From assembly GCA_937969105.1 (NCBI GenBank), contig CALBUZ010000194.1:1-28813 (forward strand): a stretch of 28,813 bases of DNA, read 5' to 3'. Position numbers and translations under genes: made by a program. A model generated the notes under the pieces. That model searched no databases, had not been told where the DNA came from, and saw only the letters and a program-made list of their open reading frames with translations. Source of the stretch: an uncultured Collinsella sp. (lineage in GTDB: Bacteria > Actinomycetota > Coriobacteriia > Coriobacteriales > Coriobacteriaceae). How positions within the stretch are numbered: position 1 is the first letter of the stretch; the number at the start of each line of letters is the position of its first letter. Positions 23,342-28,813 of this stretch are shown here, in pieces.

Positions 23342-25285
23342 CTAGAACGTTCCGCCGCCGCCTCCGCCGACGCCACCACCACCGCCGCCAGAGAAGCCAC
23401 CGCCTCCGCCGCCGCCCGAGCTATCGGAGCTCGACGCCAGCTCGCGAATGGTCTCGTGATACACATCGTTAAACGAATCGAGCGGCGAATCGATACCGTA
23501 ATGATGGTAGTACCACCAGTAGCAGGGGTAATTGTCGTAGAAACCGTCGGCCTCGCGCACCTCGGGAGGAACAGCCTCGGCAAGCTGACGCAGCACTTCC
23601 TTGGAAACACCCAGCGCCACGCCCATCACCAGTAGCTTGTTCCACAGGACCAGATCGCCGGGGACGGCTTCCTTTAGGCGCGTGAAATCCTCGAGCCAAT
23701 GCTTAAGCGCCTTGCAGCGAGCCGCCACCTCGGCACCTTCCGGCGTAAAGCGGCGGAAGGTAAGGCCCACGCCAATACCCACCAGCACAATCGGCACCGA
23801 GATAAGCGCGGCGATAATGTTCACCTGTGCGCCGTCGGTAAAGAAAATGGATCCCATGGGAACAAAGGCGATCAGAATACCGAGAACCAGGCAAAACACC
23901 ATTGCAACGATGCCGTCCGAGGCAACGTACTCGCTATCGGCCAGCTTGCCCTTAACGGTGTTCTGATAGTCCTCGAGCTTGTCGCCCACGGGCGTAGCGT
24001 GCTGCTTGACGTAGTGCTGCAGCTCGTCAAACGCGCGCGAGCGATCGCCGTTCTCGTCGGGCTTAGCACCGGCAAAGAAGACCTTGAGCACCATGTGGTC
24101 AATGCCCTTGGCCGACTTCCAGCCCGCATCACTCACCGTCACGCGATACGTTTGCTCTTCTTTTTCGCGCCCCAACAGACCCTTCTTGGCCTTGGTCACG
24201 GTCGCCTGCTCCAGCTTGATCACACGGTCGTCAGTGAGCTTCATGAGCGTGGCGATATATGCCTGATCGGGCACCTCGTTCCAGCTCATGAGGGCCGAAA
24301 GTACGGCGGGATGGTCGGCCGAAGGCACATCGCGGAAATATTCGTCCTGGAAAAGCGGCTTGGGCTTGCGGCGGCGCAGCTTGAGCACAACGATTGTGCC
24401 GGTAAAGGCCACCGCCGCGACAACACTTAGCGCGGCAAGTGCATTGGCAATCATGCGAGCGTGAGCGCGGCGGGCGTTAGCTTCGTCGGCCCATTCTTTC
24501 TCTTCGCTCAGGATCGTTGACATGCGCTCCTCGCTTGAAGCGGAAAGCCATGGCACCCAGTCGCTGGGGAAGGCGATGCGCGCCTCGGCGAATTCGCCCT
24601 GATGCACGCAGGGAATGGTATAGGTGACCATGGGCTCGTCCTCATCGAGTGACACATCGCCCGTCAGCGGGCCGTGGCCCCATGCGCGAAAGTTATCGCC
24701 CTTGACGGCCGCCGTCCCGGCAGCAGCATTTGCGAAGTACACTTCCATCTCGACGTCATCGGAATCCGCGGACCAGCCGTCACCCACGAACTTCCAGTAG
24801 AGCTCGGCGGTATCGGCCCAGTTCATGACCGCACCGGTCATGGTGTAGCTCACGTAATAGATCGCGCTGTCGCCGCTCTCGTGGGGGCTGAAAACCTTGA
24901 TCTTTACGCCGCCGTCGGACTGCTCAACCGTATAGACGCCAGAGTCGCCCTTGTTCGCGCTATCGACCCTGTTAAACGCGATGTCGTCTTCCTCGACACT
25001 CAGCACGTCGACGCCCGCCGTGCCGCCCTGCTGGTTGGTGCCCGTATTGATCTCCCAAAACACGCCGTTGATGTCGTCGTCGAAATCAAACTGGCGCCCC
25101 TCGACAACGGTCAACGACCCATCGGCCTCAACCGTGGCGCCGATGTAGGTTTGGCTCATGGAGTAGCCGTCGGCGTGTGCGGCGGCAGGCAGCAGCAACA
25201 ACGCAAGCGCGACGAGTGCGCAGACGGAAGCGAATCGCGCGAATAGGCGGCGCTGCCGACAGGTCTTGGCAACGGGGGCGTTCAT
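23342..25285 (-). CDS. DUF2207 domain-containing membrane protein with polyglycine tail
   Basis: 647 residues. A signal peptide with a long Leu/Ala core ends near A-H-A-D at 35-38. An extracytoplasmic DUF2207 domain follows, opening with the typical T-V-E-A-D-G-S-L-T-V-V-E pattern, to about 270. A membrane helix at about 277-300 leads to a cytoplasmic domain, then two more helices at about 457-482 and 487-508. A second soluble domain ends in a Ser/Gly tail (about 620-647) that is almost pure glycine with Phe at intervals and ends G-T-F. Such tails occur in many DUF2207/YgcG-like proteins; their role is unknown. ATG at 25285 follows AAAGGATG; in-frame starts at 25321 and 25345 would put charged residues ahead of the signal peptide. 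Monocistronic. Confidence 0.85.
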   Translation of the reverse strand: MNAPVAKTCRQRRLFARFASVCALVALALLLLPAAAHADGYSMSQTYIGATVEADGSLTVVEGRQFDFDDDINGVFWEINTGTNQQGGTAGVDVLSVEEDDIAFNRVDSANKGDSGVYTVEQSDGGVKIKVFSPHESGDSAIYYVSYTMTGAVMNWADTAELYWKFVGDGWSADSDDVEMEVYFANAAAGTAAVKGDNFRAWGHGPLTGDVSLDEDEPMVTYTIPCVHQGEFAEARIAFPSDWVPWLSASSEERMSTILSEEKEWADEANARRAHARMIANALAALSVVAAVAFTGTIVVLKLRRRKPKPLFQDEYFRDVPSADHPAVLSALMSWNEVPDQAYIATLMKLTDDRVIKLEQATVTKAKKGLLGREKEEQTYRVTVSDAGWKSAKGIDHMVLKVFFAGAKPDENGDRSRAFDELQHYVKQHATPVGDKLEDYQNTVKGKLADSEYVASDGIVAMVFCLVLGILIAFVPMGSIFFTDGAQVNIIAALISVPIVLVGIGVGLTFRRFTPEGAEVAARCKALKHWLEDFTRLKEAVPGDLVLWNKLLVMGVALGVSKEVLRQLAEAVPPEVREADGFYDNYPCYWWYYHHYGIDSPLDSFNDVYHETIRELASSSDSSGGGGGGGFSGGGGGGVGGGGGGTF

Positions 25286-25405
25286 AGGCACATCCTTTGT
25301 CTGTGATACCAACAGCGTCATTGTCCCACGTTTACGGGCGCACATGACGAATATCTAGGCGACCGGAGCGACAAACGGGATGAAAGTTACGCCCGCCGCC
25401 AGCAG

Positions 25406-25453
25406 CTAGTCATTGGGGACGTTCTTAAATGACTAGCCGTTAGGGACACTCTT
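25406..25453. repeat. Two tandem units, 27-base period
   Basis: Units at 25406-25426 and 25433-25453 (CTAGnCnTTnGGGAC followed by nnTCTT) agree at 16 of 21 positions. They lie between divergent genes and code for nothing. Confidence 0.55.
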
Positions 25454-25483
25454 TGGCATGGCATGCGCCAACGATAGATACCA

Positions 25484-25672
25484 CTTCACAGCTCCGTCAC
25501 AGGTGTAGCGGCTTTGTGTGGGCGCGGCATACGCTGATTGAGCCGCCAGCCGAGGGGCATAAAGCAGTTGAGCGAAAACGGTTTGCCCCTTTGCCGTCCG
25601 CTCGAGGATCATGTCCCCCTTTTCCGCGGAAACCCCGGCAGTTGCGAAGAGCTGCCGGGGTTTCTGTCGTGT
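25484..25672 (+). ncRNA. Possible structured small RNA between divergent genes
   Basis: No gene is supported in 25346-25800. Three hairpins follow one another: 25508-25513 with 25541-25546; 25553-25559 with 25584-25590 (AGGGGCA/TGCCCCT); and the perfect 13-bp stem at 25629-25664. A promoter-like pair, TTGGCA then TAGATA 16 bases on, lies at about 25453-25480. A terminator here would serve no flanking gene, because both read away from this region. The boundaries given are guesses, and no known RNA family was recognised. Confidence 0.25.
25629..25664. terminator. Perfect 13-bp hairpin, terminator-like
   Basis: Stem 25629-25641 with 25652-25664, loop of ten bases. The stem ends in GAAA/TTTC, so each strand shows a short T-run at its 3' side. 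Orientation is therefore uncertain. Confidence 0.6.
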
Positions 25673-25787
25673 ATAAGGCCGAGTCGGTGCGCGGCGATCG
25701 AGCTGTCGAGCCGGTGGTCCGGCACGCGCAACGCGCGGCCTCGGCAACTTGCAGGCCACGGCAGCGTCTCCCCATCGCGCCCCGCGC

Positions 25788-25793
25788 TATACT
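25788..25793 (+). promoter_or_regulatory. -10 element placed for a leaderless transcript of the GluQ-RS gene
   Basis: TATACT ends seven bases before the ATG at 25801, so transcription would begin at or next to the A of the start codon. No ribosome binding site precedes the ATG. A -35 is not clear. Confidence 0.45.
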
Positions 25794-25800
25794 CGTCCGC

Positions 25801-26811
25801 ATGGATATCAAAGCACGCAACATAGCAACGCCCGCCGCGGACGCGCCAACGACGCCGGCCGCCTCCGCCCCCACCCCCGTCGTGGGCCGTTTTGCCCCGT
25901 CGCCCTCGGGCCGCATGCACCTGGGCAACGTGTTCAGTTGCCTGTGCGCGTGGCTTTCGGCCCGCAGCCAGGGCGGCCGCATCGTACTGCGCATCGAGGA
26001 CCTGGACGATCGCTGCAAGCGTCCGGAACTTGCCGCTCAACTGGTCGACGACCTGGCATGGCTAGGGCTCGAGTGGGACGAAGGCCCCTACTACCAGCAC
26101 GATCGCCTGGACTTGTACGAGGATGCCCTGCGCCAGCTGCAAGACGCCGGCCTCACCTACCCCTGCTTTTGCACACGTGCCGAGCTCCACGCCGCAAGCG
26201 CACCGCACGCCAGCGACGGCACGCCCATCTACCGCGGCGCCTGCCGAGGCCTTTCTGCCGAGGAGGTTGCCCGCCGCAGCATCCTGCGCGCTCCGGCCAC
26301 GCGCCTGCGCGTGCCCGCCGTCGACGACCTCGCAGACGATGTGATCGAATTTGTGGACCGCACGTATGGTGCCCAATGCGAGGCGCTCGCCACTGAATGC
26401 GGCGACTTTTTGGTGCGCCGCAGCGACGGCGTGTTTGCCTATCAGCTAGCCGTGGTGGTCGATGACGCCGCCATGGGCGTCACCGAGGTCGTGCGCGGAT
26501 GCGACCTGCTGGGCTCCACGCCGCGCCAAATCTACCTGCAGCATCTGCTGGGACTTCCCACGCCGCACTACGCGCACATTCCGCTGCTCATGTCGCCGGA
26601 CGGCCGCCGCCTTTCCAAGCGCGACCGCGATCTGGACCTGGGCGAACTACGCGCCCGCTTTGGCACGCCCGAGGCACTGCTGGGCTGGCTCGCCGGGCAA
26701 ACAGGCATCGCGCCGGACACCACGCCGCGCTCTGCCGAGCAGTTGGTCGAGCACTTTAGCTGGGACGTCATCCGCGCGCACCGGGAGAACATCACTGTAA
26801 CGGCCGAGTAG
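25801..26811 (+). CDS. gluQ: Glutamyl-Q tRNA(Asp) synthetase
   Basis: Paralogue of the catalytic core of glutamyl-tRNA synthetase that attaches glutamate to queuosine in tRNA-Asp. 336 residues, without the anticodon-binding domain, as the family requires. After an unusual Ala/Pro-rich N-terminal stretch of about 26 residues comes G-R-F-A-P-S-P-S-G-R-M-H-L-G-N, containing the HIGH-type motif M-H-L-G at 39-42. The family's zinc site is visible as C122-x-C124 and Y144-x3-C148. The KMSKS counterpart is R-R-L-S-K-R-D near 268-274. ATG at 25801 has no ribosome binding site but a TATACT box at the distance expected for a leaderless message. The gene is convergent with the phosphoesterase, only 15 bases apart. 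Confidence 0.92.
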   Translation: MDIKARNIATPAADAPTTPAASAPTPVVGRFAPSPSGRMHLGNVFSCLCAWLSARSQGGRIVLRIEDLDDRCKRPELAAQLVDDLAWLGLEWDEGPYYQHDRLDLYEDALRQLQDAGLTYPCFCTRAELHAASAPHASDGTPIYRGACRGLSAEEVARRSILRAPATRLRVPAVDDLADDVIEFVDRTYGAQCEALATECGDFLVRRSDGVFAYQLAVVVDDAAMGVTEVVRGCDLLGSTPRQIYLQHLLGLPTPHYAHIPLLMSPDGRRLSKRDRDLDLGELRARFGTPEALLGWLAGQTGIAPDTTPRSAEQLVEHFSWDVIRAHRENITVTAE

Positions 26812-26826
26812 CCGCTCAGTCCGCCC

Positions 26827-27552
26827 CTACGCAACATCCCAGGGCTGGAGTTCGTCACCCAGGCGAACGATGCAGTCGTAGAGCACGGTGTGGTGTTCGG
26901 CCGGGTTGGCATCCCGATGGAAATGCCCGTAGTACCAGCGTTTGTAATCCAAGTGGTCTTCCAGCTCATCGAAAAATGCCGTGAGCCGATCAACGTCGGG
27001 GTAATTCCAGCCGGGTGCCGGATAAAGCGTGGGCGAAAGCATGCGCGTCGAGCAGGTATGGGTGATGACGTAGTCGACCTTCCAGCCCACGCTGTAGAGC
27101 TTTGCCCGCGCCTCCTCAAAGTTGCGCTCGTCCGGCAGCTCCTGCGGCCACCAGCTGGAATAGGGAATGCGGTATTCCTTATCCACGCTCGTGGCGCCGC
27201 CCATGGTAAAGATCGTTGAGCCGTCGAGCTCAAAAACCTCGCCGCGCGTCAGGCGCCGTATGGGCGAGGTGTCCGACAGGCGCTGCGTCAGCCCACCGTG
27301 CCACAACTCCATGGGGCGCTCCGCCCAGTGATCGAAACGCTCGTGATTGCCGTCGATAAACAGCACGGTATAGGGACGCGATTCCAGCCAAGCGATGTCG
27401 GCGCACTCCTCGGCAGAGAAATCCCACGGAAAGCCAAAGTCGCCGGCGACGATGAGATAGTCGTCGCTCGTCAGGCTATCCCCAAGGTCCCAATCGCGCA
27501 GCTTTTGCATGTCGAGACCGCCGTGAATATCGCCCGTCACATAGACCGTCAT
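26827..27552 (-). CDS. Calcineurin-like metallophosphoesterase
   Basis: 241-residue cytoplasmic enzyme with the full set of di-metal motifs: G-D-I-H-G (Asp8, His10), G-D-F-G (Asp38), G-N-H-E (Asn69, His70), then T-H-T near 166-168 and G-H-F-H in the C-terminal part. The substrate is unknown; relatives act on nucleotides, phosphoproteins or diadenosine phosphates. The frame starts upstream at 27600 (GTG), but the ATG at 27552 gives the usual family N-terminus directly before the first strand, with a weak GTGGTGAT ribosome binding site. The upstream small membrane protein gene is on the same strand, 75 bases away, so the two may share a transcript. Confidence 0.88.
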   Translation of the reverse strand: MTVYVTGDIHGGLDMQKLRDWDLGDSLTSDDYLIVAGDFGFPWDFSAEECADIAWLESRPYTVLFIDGNHERFDHWAERPMELWHGGLTQRLSDTSPIRRLTRGEVFELDGSTIFTMGGATSVDKEYRIPYSSWWPQELPDERNFEEARAKLYSVGWKVDYVITHTCSTRMLSPTLYPAPGWNYPDVDRLTAFFDELEDHLDYKRWYYGHFHRDANPAEHHTVLYDCIVRLGDELQPWDVA

Positions 27553-27627
27553 CGGATCACCACTTCGCTGTAAGTCGCTAGCCACATTCTGCACGATCAC
27601 TAAGCCAACCGTTCCAGCCCTTAGGGC

Positions 27628-27867
27628 TTACCCCTCGTTCTTCCATCCAAACGGATCGAGCACCCAAAAAACCAGATCGAGCACGCCGCCGGTCATCATG
27701 GCGCCGGCAAGGGCCATGCAAACGTGCAGAGAACTGGCACTTCGGAGCACGTCGAATGGCCCCAGAACAGCCAGCAGCGCGACCGCTGCGCCGGCTACGC
27801 ACAGCGCAAGGCACGGGCCCGCGTCCTTGACGCACTTCTTTGCGAGATGCTTGGTGTTGTCACTCAT
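27628..27867 (-). CDS. Small two-helix membrane protein, unknown function
   Basis: 79 residues with two predicted membrane helices. The first (L-A-L-C-V-A-G-A-A-V-A-L-L-A-V-L) is at about 18-35; the second (C-M-A-L-A-G-A-M-M-T-G-G-V-L) is at about 50-70. A Lys-rich N-terminus and an F-G-W-K-N-E-G tail flank them. ATG at 27867 has AAGGAG ten bases upstream; an in-frame start at 27906 is less likely. I do not recognise a family. It may be co-transcribed with the phosphoesterase. Confidence 0.65.
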   Translation of the reverse strand: MSDNTKHLAKKCVKDAGPCLALCVAGAAVALLAVLGPFDVLRSASSLHVCMALAGAMMTGGVLDLVFWVLDPFGWKNEG

Positions 27868-28027
27868 CAATATCGAACTCCTTAGAGGGCCGTTGTTTGG
27901 GTACATGCCGCCGAGGCAGAACAGGGCGGTAAAGTAAGTGTCACATGCCGTGCGGACATCAATGGGGAAACCGCTTGCTCGACCAACCCTTGACGCCGCT
28001 TTGCTACCGGCACCCCGTCCCTGCTAT

Positions 28028-28209
28028 CGAGGTCTAATACTTTTCCGCGAAGTGAACGTCTGTTTTTAGGCCCCTGAAGCATCAGCATTTTTCAACGGCA
28101 TAAACGCAGGATTCTGGCATCAAAACCGCAGGAAACGGCACACTCAAAGTGTCGATGTTTCGGGGGTCCGATTTCACTCGTTCACTTCACGGAAAAGTAT
28201 TAAACCTCG
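28028..28209. repeat. MITE-like inverted-repeat element, 31-bp arms
   Basis: Arms 28028-28058 and 28179-28209 are reverse complements with two mismatches. An inner imperfect pair lies at about 28068-28083 and 28154-28169. The element is 182 bp, non-coding, in a 608-base gap between genes (27868-28475). The rest of that gap holds only the promoter at 28330-28357. Short open frames on each strand here are translations of the arms and look alike for that reason. Confidence 0.75.
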
Positions 28210-28329
28210 CTGTCGGCCGCCCCAAAGACCTGTCCTTCCCTTCCCCACGCCACGCAAAACCGGCCTTCCCCTTGCCTGCGTGCCCCGCGTCACGCGCTTC
28301 GCCACCCAAAAACTCATCCAACATTAATC

Positions 28330-28357
28330 TTGGCTCAAGAATCGCTTAATCTATAAC
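28330..28357 (+). promoter_or_regulatory. Promoter of the DUF4342 gene
   Basis: TTGGCT (28330-28335) and TATAAC (28352-28357) with a 16-base spacer lie about 120 bases ahead of the start. A second TATAGA at 28364-28369 is an alternative -10. Confidence 0.5.
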
Positions 28358-28475
28358 CTGCACTATAGAGTTCGACCAAGGGCGGGGCGGCGCCGCGCAA
28401 CGCAGGCCGCCGAACGCAACGCTCGCGCCCGGGCAGATCGCCTGGCGTCGCGCCCATCGAACGAAAGGACAGGTC

Positions 28476-28813
28476 ATGGACGACCTCGAAAAAGTTGAAA
28501 CCATCCGCACCAAGTGCAACGTGAGCTACACCGATGCCAAGGCAGCGCTCGATGCCGCCGACGGCAACGTCCTGGATGCCATCATTTGGCTCGAGTCGCA
28601 GGGCAAGACCCAGACCACGTCGGCGCATGCCGCCACCGAGTCCGCGCCAGTCGATGAGCCCTCGGCCGAGATGGTCGCCGCGCAGGCCGCCTACGAAAAG
28701 TCGAGCGAAAAGACCGACTTCTCCAAGAAGATGGACAGCGTGTGGGAGTACCTCAAAAAGCTCTTCCGCCTGAGCCTGGACACCAAGTTTATCGCCACGC
28801 GCCGCGATGCGAT
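28476..28813 (+). CDS. DUF4342 domain-containing protein (partial, cut by window end)
   Basis: The first 112 residues are present; the frame is open at the window edge. The N-terminus (D-L-E-K-V-E-T-I-R-T-K-C-N-V-S-Y-T-D-A-K) is a UBA/TS-N-like three-helix domain, as in elongation factor Ts. A Ser/Glu-rich linker of about 40 residues follows. Then comes the start of the DUF4342 region (W-E-Y-L-K-K-L-F-R-L-S), after which related proteins have a membrane helix. Function is unknown. ATG at 28476 follows AAAGGA. Confidence 0.75.
   Translation, partial: MDDLEKVETIRTKCNVSYTDAKAALDAADGNVLDAIIWLESQGKTQTTSAHAATESAPVDEPSAEMVAAQAAYEKSSEKTDFSKKMDSVWEYLKKLFRLSLDTKFIATRRDA

Noticed and set aside
23171..23635. 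Ala/Ser-rich plus-strand frame opposite the polyglycine tail
   Set aside because: It is the complement of the glycine codons and includes part of the inverted-repeat element.
25433..25800. Open frames on both strands between the DUF2207 and GluQ-RS genes
   Set aside because: Arg/Pro/Ala-rich composition, no ribosome binding sites, and they cross strong hairpins.
27882..28349. Two short open frames (27882-28088 minus, 28149-28349 plus) with similar peptides
   Set aside because: The similarity (R-S-L-x-G-K-V-L) comes from translating the two arms of the inverted repeat.

Overview
The window looks like chromosomal DNA from a gut Actinobacterium of the class Coriobacteriia, most likely Collinsella or a close relative. 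This rests on the moderately high GC, strong purine-rich ribosome binding sites, short dispersed palindromic repeats between genes, and a gene mix of DUF3793/flavodoxin, DUF4342 and a very large secreted protein held by a C-terminal membrane segment. Species identity is an inference. No rRNA, tRNA, CRISPR array, transposase, integrase or phage structural gene was seen.

Region by region. (1) 1-2083: a Gfo/Idh/MocA oxidoreductase and endonuclease IV, each preceded by a copy of the same palindromic repeat. (2) 2145-5410: a polar amino acid ABC transporter (lipoprotein binding protein, permease with an extra extracytoplasmic N-terminal domain, ATPase) with a promoter, an attenuator-like hairpin and a terminator. 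(3) 5546-10493: a compact cobalamin riboswitch followed by a 1509-residue secreted, membrane-anchored protein. Its C-terminal third carries prenyltransferase/terpene-cyclase-like repeats, the fold class of the alpha domain of mammalian intrinsic factor and transcobalamin. This pairing is the most exciting item here: a probable corrinoid-responsive, perhaps corrinoid-capturing, surface protein. (4) 10524-12253: divergent metal/redox genes, with flavodoxin and DUF3793 on the minus strand and a membrane-tethered heavy-metal-associated protein behind a CsoR-like palindrome on the plus strand. (5) 12280-14275: an SOS-type operon of a Y-family DNA polymerase and a YolD-like protein behind a LexA-like box. 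A strong terminator for the convergent metal gene lies antisense inside the yolD-like gene. (6) 14426-16911: a half-length, degenerate iron-alcohol-dehydrogenase relative, then glucose-6-phosphate isomerase. (7) 16986-19854: a minus-strand operon of an unknown protein, a ClpP-like serine protease with intact triad, and a VirD4/TraG-like ATPase lacking its membrane domain, with no relaxase or secretion genes nearby. This is the second strongest candidate for an undescribed system. (8) 20462-22994: two HAD hydrolases and a fructoselysine-6-kinase-like sugar kinase. (9) 22998-25285: a nested inverted-repeat (MITE-like) element and a DUF2207 membrane protein with a polyglycine tail. (10) 25346-25800: intergenic DNA with a tandem repeat and a run of hairpins ending in a terminator-like stem (possible small RNA). 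(11) 25801-27867: an apparently leaderless glutamyl-Q tRNA(Asp) synthetase, a metallophosphoesterase and a small membrane protein. (12) 27868-28813: a second inverted-repeat element and a DUF4342 protein cut by the window end.

Starts were chosen from ribosome binding sites, signal peptides and family N-termini. In many genes the longest open frame extends well upstream of the real start. All family assignments come from reading motifs by eye, with no database search.
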